DNA from: JAJFFW01 sp038531315
Lineage (GTDB): Bacteria > Pseudomonadota > Alphaproteobacteria > Caulobacterales > Parvularculaceae
Length of the DNA stretch: 51,815 nt
Assembly: GCA_038531315.1 (NCBI GenBank)
Contig: JBCBBT010000022.1
Span: forward strand, 1 to 51,815
Direction of reading: 5' to 3'
Shown: positions 7,825 to 16,418 of the stretch, piece by piece
Layout: each line of letters begins with the position of its first letter
Numbering within the stretch: the stretch's first letter is position 1
Made by a program: the position numbers and the translations under genes
The notes under the pieces: model-generated
Seen by the model: only the letters and a program-made list of their open reading frames with translations
The model's database searches: none
Told to the model about the DNA's origin: nothing

Positions 7825-8526
7825 CAAATAAAGCTCCGCAGCCGTCGGTGGCGCTCTTTGCAGAGCGCCTTGCCGGGCTGCACGTTAATCGCCTTGCGGC
7901 GCAGCCGCGCGAAACGGTGCGGGCGCCGGACGGGAGAGGTCCTGCCGGCGTTATTTCCGTATTTCGCAATCTGCGCATCGCCATTGGCGTTCATTTCGTT
8001 GATCCGCGCCTCGTGGGCTACGGACGGTTAAGGTTCGGCGACAGGCGCCGGTTCAATGCTCCACACGATAGGCGAGGCCGCTGATGCGGCCTCTTGGCCT
8101 TATTGCGCGCGCCGGCTTCTGGAGCCGCCGGCTGGATCCCGAGACCGCCTGACCTCTACAGGTCTGATTACGGCGGCTTACCCCGAAAACCGATTCACCG
8201 CGTTGTTGCAAAATGCTTGCGCCAACAGGTAAAAAAACTAAAATTCTTCCCAATTTAAAGGGACGTTTCGCTTTCTTTTCCTGAATGCCGTAACAGTCAA
8301 GGCTCCTGGAAATCTGCGATATCGGACAATGCCTCACAATGAGGAAAAAGAAAAGCGTTCACTGTCCCGACTCAGCCTTTCATGCAAAAGTAAGTAAGTT
8401 GTTAAGGTCCCATTAACGCTGCGAGTTTCTAACCATTCAGCGCGCCAATGGCGGTCCCAAACGGGCGATTTTCCATACGGGCGGCATAAAAAGGCGGAAA
8501 TGTTGGCGCACCGGGCCCTTGTGTAA
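7825..8526 (-). promoter_or_regulatory. 700-bp divergent region with hairpin-rich rne leader
   Basis: There is no supported gene between the rne start (7824) and the amidase (8527). On the rne side I see perfect hairpins: 7-bp at 7851-7857/7862-7868 just before the rne ribosome site, 8-bp at 8074-8081/8086-8093, 6-bp at 8111-8116/8127-8132 and 5-bp at 8151-8155/8160-8164. AT-rich sequence around 8220-8280 and 8340-8430 is the likely place for the two divergent promoters, though no strong boxes stand out. A 94-codon minus-strand frame at 8053-8337 looks non-coding. Confidence 0.5.
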
Positions 8527-9972
8527 ATGGATGATGTTATGATCCTCCGGCAATTTTCGCGGCGATCTATTCCGGCAACGCGCGCCCTGAGGCGTTTTAA
8601 AGCTTTTTCGAGCGCTCTGACTGCGCTGAGTTGCGCCGTGATTGCGCCGATGGGCGCGAGCGCCGGCGAATTGATCGGCGTGCGTCTCGGCGAACGCGCC
8701 GCCGACGAAACACGGGTCGTCTTCGATATCGTCGGTGACGTTGATTACGCCCTTCAGGCAACAACTGCCGGATCGGGCAGGATCATCGTGAAAATTGCCG
8801 GCTCGCCGCGCAAAGAGGCGCTCACATCGCGCCGTCGCGGAAAGGGGCTTATCGGCGCCTATGCGAGCGAACGCGCCGCCGGCGTCGCGCGGGTGACGAT
8901 TGACCTCGCGCGAACCGCGAAGGTCAAAGAAGTGTTCGTTTTGCCGCCGCGCGACGGGACGCCGCATAGTCGTCTGGTGCTCGATTTCACCGCTGCGCCT
9001 GCCGGTCAGCTTGTGGCAAGTATTCCAAATAAATACAGCGACCTGGAGGCTGTTATTCAGGCGGCGACTTCGCCTGAGGCGGGGCCTGAGACAACACCGC
9101 AGACATCAGCGGAGACAACACAGGAGTCCGCGGCCGGCGCCGCCGCGCAAGCGGCGAAAACAGCGCCGCCGACCGACCGCGCTGATGCGGCCTCGTTCTC
9201 CAGGGAGCCAGCCGGGCGTCGCCGCGAGAAAAGCGCACACGACGGCGCGCCGTCCTCGGCCTTGCCGGTCATTGTTATCGACGCTGGCCATGGCGGCGCC
9301 GATCCCGGTGCGGCTGGCCCTTCGGGTTTGAAAGAAAAAGGCGTCACGTTGGCCGCCGCCAAAACCTTGTCAGAAATGCTGAAGGCGAAAGGGCGCTACC
9401 GCATCATTATGACGCGCACCGACGACAGCCGGCTTTCCGCGAAAAAACGCGCTAAACTGGCCCGCGCCGCGCAACCTGATCTCTTCATCTCGCTGCATGC
9501 CGATGCGCATCCCAACGCAAAAATTCGCGGCACTTCGGTGTATACGCTGTCCTCTGAGGGTGCTGAACGCTCCGCCCGTGAAGCGAAGTCACAGAAAGAC
9601 TACCAGGTTGGAGACCTGAAGTTGAGCGAAGTGGAGCCGGAACTCGGCGACATCCTTTACAGCTTTGCTCAGCGCGAGACGATCAACGCTTCGGACCGGT
9701 TCGCCGGGCGGCTGGTCGATGCGTTGTCGCCGGTGACGCTTCTGTTGAAAAATACCCACCGGAAAGAGGATTTGAGGGTTTTGCTCGCGCCGGATGTGCC
9801 GGCGGTGCTCCTTGAGCTTGCGTTCATTTCCAATGACAAAGATGAGAAAAATCTGAATTCCCCCGCATGGCGAAAGAAAACAATGCGCGCTGTCGCCGAG
9901 GCGATTGACAGCTATTTCGAAGAAAGCGCCCGCTTTCGCAACGCCGCCGCGCGCGCGGAAAACGCCGGGTAA
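8527..9972 (+). CDS. N-acetylmuramoyl-L-alanine amidase (AmiC-like)
   Basis: A periplasmic zinc amidase that cuts the bond between MurNAc and the stem peptide, needed for daughter-cell separation. A basic N-terminus and hydrophobic stretch ending 'APMGASAGE' form an export signal. An AMIN domain (about residues 40-160) targets peptidoglycan or the septum. A Pro/Ala/Thr-rich linker (165-245) leads to Amidase_3. Zinc and catalytic residues visible are H255 in 'DAGHGG', the Glu in 'LKEKG', the His in 'SLHAD' and the Glu in 'LLELAFISN'. The start at 8527 has a poor ribosome site; the in-frame ATG at 8539 with GGA 7 nt upstream is an equally good choice. It precedes PBP1A, separated by a strong hairpin, so the two may be transcribed separately. 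Confidence 0.93.
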   Translation: MDDVMILRQFSRRSIPATRALRRFKAFSSALTALSCAVIAPMGASAGELIGVRLGERAADETRVVFDIVGDVDYALQATTAGSGRIIVKIAGSPRKEALTSRRRGKGLIGAYASERAAGVARVTIDLARTAKVKEVFVLPPRDGTPHSRLVLDFTAAPAGQLVASIPNKYSDLEAVIQAATSPEAGPETTPQTSAETTQESAAGAAAQAAKTAPPTDRADAASFSREPAGRRREKSAHDGAPSSALPVIVIDAGHGGADPGAAGPSGLKEKGVTLAAAKTLSEMLKAKGRYRIIMTRTDDSRLSAKKRAKLARAAQPDLFISLHADAHPNAKIRGTSVYTLSSEGAERSAREAKSQKDYQVGDLKLSEVEPELGDILYSFAQRETINASDRFAGRLVDALSPVTLLLKNTHRKEDLRVLLAPDVPAVLLELAFISNDKDEKNLNSPAWRKKTMRAVAEAIDSYFEESARFRNAAARAENAG

Positions 9973-10090
9973 AGGTCGTATGGGGCAATCGGGCTTCGGC
10001 GGTGCGCCGTTGAGGGGCGACTTTGAGGGGCGGCGCGCCAAATCCGCCGCAAATCCTCCTTACAATCACCGCCGCAAAACATTATTCTTT

Positions 10091-10138
10091 GCCGGCCGCG
10101 GGGGCTAAAGATCGCGCGGCCGGCAGGTTTTGAGTTTT
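10091..10138 (+). terminator. Hairpin terminator after the amidase gene
   Basis: A perfect 10-bp GC stem (10091-10100 with 10115-10124, loop 14 nt) is followed by the T-rich AGGTTTTGAGTTTT. It lies 118 bp after the amidase stop and upstream of the PBP1A ATG. Stem strength is very high; the T-run is interrupted. Confidence 0.6.
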
Positions 10139-10180
10139 AAAAGGCGCTATTGGCGCTTTGCCTTAGGAGACGCGGCGATA

Positions 10181-12952
10181 ATGCCCGACGATCAACATCC
10201 TGACCCACGCGCTTCGCGGCGCCTAGACGGCGCCCCGCCAACCGCCGGCAAGCCGGACGCACCCGCATCAGCGCCCAAAAAGGCGCCCGCGGCCGCGCCG
10301 GCGAAATCGGCTGGCGATGACGACACGCTGGTTCTCGCCGCGCCGGTGCGCGCTGACGGCCCGACGGTGGGCGACGCCGCGCACCGTGGCGGAGAAGGCG
10401 GTGGAAATCGCGGCGGTGCGGCTTTGATGGCGCTGCGCGCCGGGCAGGGCGTCGGTTTTTTCGCCTCGCTCGGCATGGCTGGCCTGATCGGAGCGATGGC
10501 GTTTGCAGCGCTCTACCTCAACAAGTTGAGCGAGGATTTGCCGGATTATCAGGTGCTCGCAGATTATGAGCCCCCGGTCACGACGCGGGTTTATGCGGGC
10601 AATGGCACGCTGGTTGCCGAATTTGCTCGCGAACGGCGGTTGTTCATGCCGATTGAGGCAATCCCGGATACGGTCAAAACCGCCTTCGTGTCCGCGGAAG
10701 ACAAATCATTTTACGAGCACAGCGGGCTCGACATGCGCGGGATTATCCGGGCTCAAATCTCCAATGTCGGCAATATCGTGAATGGCCGGCGCCTGGAGGG
10801 CGGTTCGACAATTACCCAGCAAGTCGCGAAAGTCTTTTTGCTGTCGAGCGAACAGAAAATCGACCGTAAACTGAAGGAATGGCTGGTCACGCGCCGAATC
10901 GAAAAAGCGTTCACAAAAGATCAGATCCTTGAGCTTTACCTGAATGAAATTTATCTCGGCAACCGCTCTTACGGCGTCGCTGCGGCGGCGCTGAACTACT
11001 TTGATAAGTCGCTCGATGACCTGACCGTAGAGGAGGCGGCCTATCTTGCAGCGATCCCGAAGGGGCCGAGCAATTATCACCCGATCCTGAACAAAGAGCG
11101 TGCGATTGACCGGCGCAACTGGGTCATCGGGCGGATCGCAGAAGACGGCCATATCAGCGCTGATGAGGCAGAAGCCGCGCGAGCGCGCGACCTTGGCGCT
11201 GAAATCGCGCCGCCTCTCGGTGCGCGCGACTGGGCGTCTGAGTATTTCGCAGAAGAAGTCCGTAAGCAGACGGCGGAACTCTACGGCGTGGAAGCGCTTT
11301 ACGACGGCGGTCTCAGTGTGCGGACGACCGTTAATCCAACGCTTCAGCGCGCCGCCGGCGTCGCGCTGCGCCGTTGGCTTGTCGAATATGACCAAAGACA
11401 TGGTTGGCGCGGGCCGATCGCACAGATCGAGCTTGGCGACGACTGGCGCGCGGCGTTCAAGAGCCAGACGGACATTCTTGCGGACGCGCGCAAGGTGGCG
11501 GCTGATTTGTCGCCCTGGCGTCCGGCTGTGGTGCTGCAGGCGAATGCGGCCGAAGCGCGGATCGGCTTTGAGGACGGCAGCCTTGGCGTCATCCCGCTTG
11601 AAGCCGTCGCCTGGGCGAAGCCTTATGTTTCAGTCAATGAAGTCGGCGACGATATCAAAGCAGTCAGCGATGTCCTGTCGACGGGTGACGTCATCTTCGC
11701 TGATCCCATGGTTGATGCGACATCTGATAGCGCGCCAGAAGCGGATCAGGATGCGAGCGAGGAAGACGCACGCGCGACGCAAACGGCAAGATTTGTTTTG
11801 CGACAGGCGCCGGCCGCTAATGGCGGACTTGTCGCCGTCGATCCGCATACGGGCCGCGTGCTCGCCATGGTCGGCGGATTTTCCTTTGAGTTGTCGGAAT
11901 TCAATCGCGCTTTGCAGGCGCGGCGCCAGCCTGGCTCGACCTTCAAACCCTTCGTATACGCAGCAGCGCTCGACAGCGGTTACACGCCGTCCTCGAAGGT
12001 GCTTGATGCGCCGTTCGTCGCCCCCGGCGTCGACAGCTGGTACAAGCCCGGCAACTATATCGAGGGACAGTATGGCGGACTGTCGACGCTGCGGCACGGG
12101 ATTGAAAAATCACGCAACACCATGACGGCGCGGCTCGCCCAGGACCTCGGCATCGGGCGCATTCTGGATTATGTCGACCGGTTCAAGCTGTCGGACGCCT
12201 TGCCGCGCGAGTTGGCGATTTCGCTGGGCGCTGGCGAAACAACGCTGGTCCGTATCACCGCAGCATACGCAACCTTCGTTAATGGAGGGAAAGAAACGAA
12301 GCCGTTTTTCATCGACCGCGTTCAGGATCGCTACGGCAAAACGATTTACAAACACGATGAACGCGAATGCCTCCAGTGCAATAGTGACGTGTGGTCGGGT
12401 CAGCTTGAGCCGCAGCTTTCTGATGGCCGCGAACAGGTCATGGACCCGCGCACCGCGTTTCAGATGGTTTCCATGCTGGAGGGCGTTGTACGCCGCGGCA
12501 CGGGCTCAGCGGTCAGAAAAGTGCTTGATCGCCCTGTCGCAGGCAAGACGGGCACAACAAACGACTACAAAGACGCCTGGTTTGTTGGATTTTCTCCCGA
12601 CCTCGCAGCCGGGGTTTATGTCGGGTTTGATTTGCCGCAGTCGCTCGGCCGCGGCGAGGCCGGCGGCACTGTCGCAGCGCCGATTTTCGCTGAGTTCATG
12701 GCCGAAGCCCTGAAGGACGAGCCGGAAATTCCATTCCGGATTCCGTCGGGTATTCGCCTCGTGCGTGTCAATGCGAAAACGGGTCAGCCTGCGGGTCCCG
12801 GCGACGGCAATGTGATCCTGGAAGCCTTCAAGGCCGAAGATGTCCTGGCGGCCGGGCCGAGCGAAGACGACTTTGCGCTCGATCCGTTAAGCGCCGCACC
12901 CGGTCAGCAGCCGCCTGAAGATTCCGGCGACGAACTTGAAGGTCTTTTCTAG
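10181..12952 (+). CDS. mrcA: Penicillin-binding protein 1A (bifunctional glycosyltransferase/transpeptidase)
   Basis: A class A PBP that polymerises lipid II into glycan strands and crosslinks them at the inner-membrane surface. From ATG 10181 it has 923 residues. A Pro/Ala-rich cytoplasmic tail (1-88), one membrane helix (about 90-114), then GT51 with catalytic E173 in 'SAEDKSFYEH' and 'GGSTITQQ'. An OB-like insert follows. The transpeptidase has S586-T-F-K, the SxN-type 'SRN' and K789-T-G-T. The frame extends upstream to a TTG at 10130 inside the preceding terminator; ATG 10181 with AGGAG 11 nt upstream is preferred. The order amidase, PBP1A, prfB is conserved in related alphaproteobacteria as far as I recall. 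Confidence 0.96.
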   Translation: MPDDQHPDPRASRRLDGAPPTAGKPDAPASAPKKAPAAAPAKSAGDDDTLVLAAPVRADGPTVGDAAHRGGEGGGNRGGAALMALRAGQGVGFFASLGMAGLIGAMAFAALYLNKLSEDLPDYQVLADYEPPVTTRVYAGNGTLVAEFARERRLFMPIEAIPDTVKTAFVSAEDKSFYEHSGLDMRGIIRAQISNVGNIVNGRRLEGGSTITQQVAKVFLLSSEQKIDRKLKEWLVTRRIEKAFTKDQILELYLNEIYLGNRSYGVAAAALNYFDKSLDDLTVEEAAYLAAIPKGPSNYHPILNKERAIDRRNWVIGRIAEDGHISADEAEAARARDLGAEIAPPLGARDWASEYFAEEVRKQTAELYGVEALYDGGLSVRTTVNPTLQRAAGVALRRWLVEYDQRHGWRGPIAQIELGDDWRAAFKSQTDILADARKVAADLSPWRPAVVLQANAAEARIGFEDGSLGVIPLEAVAWAKPYVSVNEVGDDIKAVSDVLSTGDVIFADPMVDATSDSAPEADQDASEEDARATQTARFVLRQAPAANGGLVAVDPHTGRVLAMVGGFSFELSEFNRALQARRQPGSTFKPFVYAAALDSGYTPSSKVLDAPFVAPGVDSWYKPGNYIEGQYGGLSTLRHGIEKSRNTMTARLAQDLGIGRILDYVDRFKLSDALPRELAISLGAGETTLVRITAAYATFVNGGKETKPFFIDRVQDRYGKTIYKHDERECLQCNSDVWSGQLEPQLSDGREQVMDPRTAFQMVSMLEGVVRRGTGSAVRKVLDRPVAGKTGTTNDYKDAWFVGFSPDLAAGVYVGFDLPQSLGRGEAGGTVAAPIFAEFMAEALKDEPEIPFRIPSGIRLVRVNAKTGQPAGPGDGNVILEAFKAEDVLAAGPSEDDFALDPLSAAPGQQPPEDSGDELEGLF

Positions 12953-13083
12953 GACGACAGACCATCTCTATAAAAATGCGTCGAACGTCTTGATGATCAA
13001 GCGGCTCGACCGACATACTCCCTTCGTCGCCCCATCTCACCGGTTCGATGTCCAACCGGTTCAATTGGAAACCATAGGCTCTC
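12953..13083 (+). other. Two hairpins in the mrcA-prfB gap
   Basis: A nested hairpin (GTCGA 12980-12984 with TCGAC 13006-13010, enclosing CTTGAT/ATCAAG at 12989-12994/12996-13001) and a second stem ACCGGTT/AACCGGT (13039-13045/13054-13060) occupy this 131-bp gap. Neither has a U-tract, so they look like mRNA processing or stability elements rather than terminators. Confidence 0.4.
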
Positions 13084-14188
13084 ATGCGTGCTGAATTCGA
13101 AAATCTCTCCGCTCAAATCAAGCAGTCTTTGGACCTGCTGAGGAGGCGTCTTTGACTGGGATAAGGCCCAGGAAACACTGCAATCACTGAACGCTAAGGC
13201 GGAAGACCCCGATCTCTGGAATGATCCGGAAGCGGCGCAAAAAGTTATGCAGGAGCGCACGGCGCTGGAAAATCAGTTGAACGCGATCGGCGATATTCAG
13301 TCAGAGCTTGACGATACGCTCATGCTGGCGGAAATGGCCGAGGAAGAAAGCGACGAGGCAAGCCTTGAAGAGGCCGGCGAGGCGTTGGCCCGTCTCGCCC
13401 GCCGCGCGGCGAAAGCCGAGACCGAAGCGCTGCTTTCCGGCGAGGCTGACGCAAATGATTGTTTTATCGAAGTCCATCCCGGCGCCGGCGGCACAGAATC
13501 CAACGACTGGGCCTCGATGTTGTTGCGGATGTATCTGCGGTGGGCGCAAAAATCCGGCTACAAGACCGAGGTCATTGAAGAACAGCCCGGTGACGAAGCG
13601 GGCATCAAGTCGGCCACAATTCAGATCAAAGGCCATAACGCCTATGGTTGGTTAAAGACGGAATCCGGCGTGCACAGACTGGTTCGGATATCGCCCTATG
13701 ATTCCAATGCGCGGCGGCATACGTCTTTCGCATCTGTCTGGGTCTACCCCGTGATCGACGACGCGATCGATATTGATGTCAATGAAAGCGATTGCCGTAT
13801 CGATACCTTCCGCGCGTCCGGCGCCGGCGGGCAACACGTCAACACGACCGATTCTGCGGTCCGGATCACCCACATTCCTTCCGGCATCGTCGTCCAGTGT
13901 CAGAATGAGCGCTCACAACATAAGAATCGCGCGACAGCCTGGAACATGTTGCGTGCGCGTCTTTATGAGGTTGAGTTGCAAAAGCGGGAAGAGGCCGCAC
14001 AGGCGCAGGCGGAGGCGAAAACCGATATCGGCTGGGGCCATCAGATCCGGTCTTACGTTCTGCAACCCTATCAAATGGTCAAGGATCTGCGCACACAGGT
14101 GGAAAGCCCGAGCCCCGATAGCGTCCTCGATGGCGAACTCGACGAATTCGTCACGGCCGCGTTGGCGCAGCGGGTCGCCGGCCGATAA
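13084..14188 (+). CDS. prfB: Peptide chain release factor 2, with programmed +1 frameshift
   Basis: RF2 recognises UGA and UAA and triggers peptide release. The first 23 codons (13084-13152) end at an in-frame TGA (13153-13155) inside CTTTGAC. Skipping T13153 continues at GAC 13154 with 'DWDKAQETL...DPDLWNDPE', the normal RF2 N-terminal sequence. The full product is 367 residues, the usual RF2 length. An AGGAGG lies 3 nt before the CTT slip codon, as in the classical site. The catalytic GGQ is in 'ASGAGGQHVNTTDSAVR'. The stop-codon-reading tripeptide is S-P-Y rather than S-P-F, a variant I recall from alphaproteobacteria. Expression is autoregulated: low RF2 makes UGA decoding slow and favours the shift. 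Annotating from 13247 would lose 77 residues. Confidence 0.97.
13141..13156 (+). other. RF2 programmed +1 frameshift site
   Basis: AGGAGG, CGT, then CTT-TGA-C. An internal Shine-Dalgarno three bases upstream of a slippery CTT followed by TGA and C is the canonical prfB recoding signal. Both the slip codon and the weak stop context (TGAC) are intact. Confidence 0.95.
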
Positions 14189-14283
14189 TGTCAACGGGTC
14201 ACGAAAAATTGAGCCGCCGCGGCCATTGGCGCTTTGACGCCGCGGCGCCGCCGTCGCCATATTAGCGACGAAAGGTTTTTTCC

Positions 14284-15126
14284 ATGGCCGCTTGGGCTGC
14301 AAATGAGGGGGCGATCAGGCTCGCGGTTTTTGGCGGGGTTCTCGCGCTGATGGCGGCGCTTGAATTCGCATTGCCGCGAAAACCCCGTGTACAAACCCGC
14401 TCAGGCCGCTGGCTGACCAATCTCAGTCTTGTCGTTGTCGATTCGATTGCGCTGCGCGTCGCTGTGCCGGTCCTTGCTGTCGCGATGGCGAACGTAGCGT
14501 CAGAACGCGGCTGGGGATTGTTTGCGATGATCGACGCGCCGTTTTGGCTGGAGGTCGTTGCGGCGATGATCATTCTTGATCTGATGATTTATGCGCAACA
14601 TGTCGCGACGCATAAGATCCCTTTCCTCTGGGCTTTGCACAAAGTCCACCACGCCGACCGGGACCTCGACGCGACATCGGGCGTTCGCTTTCACCCCATC
14701 GAAATCGTACTGTCGATGTTTTACAAACTGGCCTGTGTGGTGGTGATCGGCCCGCCGGCGGTCGCTGTCTTTTTGTTTGAAGTGATCCTCAACGCGTCAG
14801 CGATCTTTAATCATGCAAATGTTCGTCTTCCGCTCGCTGTAGATCGCGTCTTGCGCCTCTTTATCGTGACGCCCGATATGCACCGTGTTCATCATTCGAC
14901 TGTACGGCGCGAGACGGACTCTAATTACGGTTTTTCAATTTCGCTGTGGGATCGGGTATTCGGCACCTATCGCGCGCAGCCCGAGGCTGGGCATGATGCG
15001 ATGACGCTTGGCCTGCCAGACCATCAAAGCGATAAGCCGTCTCGTCTCTTGTTCAGTTTGTTGCTGCCTTTCGAAAATATCGGCCGAAAAGCCCGCCACA
15101 CGGGCGAGAAAGTCGCCAAGGGCTGA
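14284..15126 (+). CDS. Sterol desaturase/fatty acid hydroxylase-family membrane protein
   Basis: A 280-residue integral membrane diiron protein. Histidine boxes are visible as 'HVATH' (about residues 105-109), 'HKVHH' (about 120-124), a lone 'FNHAN' and 'HRVHH' (about 200-204), the usual set for FA_hydroxylase. Several hydrophobic helices flank the boxes. Members hydroxylate or desaturate lipids such as sterols, carotenoids or acyl chains; the substrate cannot be assigned. It ends in TGATG overlap with the rhodanese gene, indicating translational coupling. Confidence 0.88.
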   Translation: MAAWAANEGAIRLAVFGGVLALMAALEFALPRKPRVQTRSGRWLTNLSLVVVDSIALRVAVPVLAVAMANVASERGWGLFAMIDAPFWLEVVAAMIILDLMIYAQHVATHKIPFLWALHKVHHADRDLDATSGVRFHPIEIVLSMFYKLACVVVIGPPAVAVFLFEVILNASAIFNHANVRLPLAVDRVLRLFIVTPDMHRVHHSTVRRETDSNYGFSISLWDRVFGTYRAQPEAGHDAMTLGLPDHQSDKPSRLLFSLLLPFENIGRKARHTGEKVAKG

Positions 15127-15704
15127 TGAATGCGATGGCTGTCTCCGGAAGGCATATTGCCGTGGCTCTTGCCGTCTTGTTTTTGCTGGGCTTTGGCGTC
15201 ACAGCTTTTGTCTGGTTCCGCAGCGCCAGCCTTGATGCGGTTCATCGGTCAATCGAACGCGATTTCGCAGATGTTGCGCATTTGACGACGGCTTCCCTTG
15301 CCGGCGAGGGCGACGACAATGTGGTGCTGTTCGATGTGCGCGCGCCCGAGGAGTACAGCGTCAGTCATCTCGACGGCGCTATTCGCGTCGACCCGGATAT
15401 CAGCGTCGACGCCTTCATCGAGGCTCATGGCGAGGGTCTTGCCGGCAAGAAAGTCGTTTTTTATTGCTCTGTAGGCAGACGGTCGTCGATACTCGCCGCG
15501 CGCCTTGATGCGGCGTTGCGCGATGCGGAGATCGCGAGCGCCTATAATTTGAAAGGCGGCATCTTTCAGTGGTCAAATGAGAACAGGCGCATGGTGAGCA
15601 GCGGCGGATCGACAAACGCCGTACATCCCTACAATGAATTCTGGGCGCGCTATGTCGATGATAAAAAAGCCATCAGATACACGCCCAAGCCGGGCGGCGA
15701 CTGA
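15126..15704 (+). CDS. Membrane-anchored rhodanese-like protein
   Basis: A 192-residue protein with one N-terminal membrane segment (about residues 9-29) and a rhodanese domain facing the periplasm. 'LFDVRAPEEYSVSHLDGAI' and the active loop 'YCSVGRRS' with its cysteine match single-domain rhodaneses, which carry a persulfide. The CxxGxRS loop suggests a functional sulfurtransferase. Its ATG (15126) uses the last base of the preceding stop, so its translation is likely coupled to the hydroxylase. ATG 15135 is an alternative start. Confidence 0.85.
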   Translation: MNAMAVSGRHIAVALAVLFLLGFGVTAFVWFRSASLDAVHRSIERDFADVAHLTTASLAGEGDDNVVLFDVRAPEEYSVSHLDGAIRVDPDISVDAFIEAHGEGLAGKKVVFYCSVGRRSSILAARLDAALRDAEIASAYNLKGGIFQWSNENRRMVSSGGSTNAVHPYNEFWARYVDDKKAIRYTPKPGGD

Positions 15705-15785
15705 AAGCGCGTCTCGAACCCACGGTGATACACTTTAGCCCAATGCGGCCCAGCCAGCACGCGGAGCCCGGCGAGAAAGCCCCGC

Positions 15786-16418
15786 TTACCGGAGAGGGGA
15801 GCGGTTTGGCGATAAGAACGAGGGCGTGTCCGACGCCGGCGCCGCGCCATTGGCGGACGCATTGTCGGAAGCCGGCGCCATGCCCGCTGCTTGCGGTTCA
15901 GCCGGCGGCGCGGGGCGGGCGGCCGCTGGCGGCGGGCTCGGGCGTTGTTTGCGGAAATCGTTCGACGCAGCCTCTGACAGCGGATCGTCTGAATGCCGGC
16001 AAGCGCCTTCGAAATGCGCACCGGTCTCAACCGACAATTGGCTGTGAACAATGTCGCCAAGAATGTGCGCCGTGGCGGCGAGCGATACCTGCTTGGCGCG
16101 GATGCCGCCTTCGACCTTGCCGCGGATCGTCACCCGCTCGCACATGATTTCGCCTTTGACTGACGCTTTTTCGCCGACGATCAGATTGGACGCCTTGATG
16201 TCGCCTTCCATTGAGCCGTCGAATTGCACTTCGCCGGCGGCGTTGATGTTGCCGTGCATGACGACGTCGGCGGAAATAATGGACGGCACGCCCATGGATT
16301 TCGGCGCCGAGGACCGCTTGGACGAACTCATGGCGTTCGCCGCCGGCTGAACAGGTTTCGTTTCCATGGCTGCGGGCTTGGAGTCCGGGGAATTTTTGTC
16401 TTTAGCTTTCGAAAACAT
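15786..16418 (-). CDS. Bactofilin
   Basis: A polymer-forming cytoskeletal protein of 210 residues. A disordered Lys/Ser/Pro-rich N-terminus is followed by a beta-helical DUF583 domain ('IISADVVMHGNINAAGEVQFDGSMEG', 'VKGEIMCERVTIRGKVEGGI') and a Pro/Ala-rich C-terminal tail. Bactofilins assemble nucleotide-free filaments and localise peptidoglycan enzymes in shape control. The ATG at 16418 lies inside the end of the M23 peptidase gene, overlapping it by 17 bp. That pairing is widespread and implies the two act together. A longer frame reaches 16526 but lies fully inside the peptidase gene and is rejected. Confidence 0.93.
   Translation of the reverse strand: MFSKAKDKNSPDSKPAAMETKPVQPAANAMSSSKRSSAPKSMGVPSIISADVVMHGNINAAGEVQFDGSMEGDIKASNLIVGEKASVKGEIMCERVTIRGKVEGGIRAKQVSLAATAHILGDIVHSQLSVETGAHFEGACRHSDDPLSEAASNDFRKQRPSPPPAAARPAPPAEPQAAGMAPASDNASANGAAPASDTPSFLSPNRSPLR

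Noticed and set aside
8053..8337. A 94-codon minus-strand frame in the rne leader
   Set aside because: No ribosome site, no family and it spans hairpins. Better explained as untranslated leader.
13084..13155. prfB as a pseudogene broken by an early TGA
   Set aside because: The stop lies in a perfect CTTTGAC recoding context with AGGAGG upstream, and the +1 frame continues the conserved RF2 sequence.
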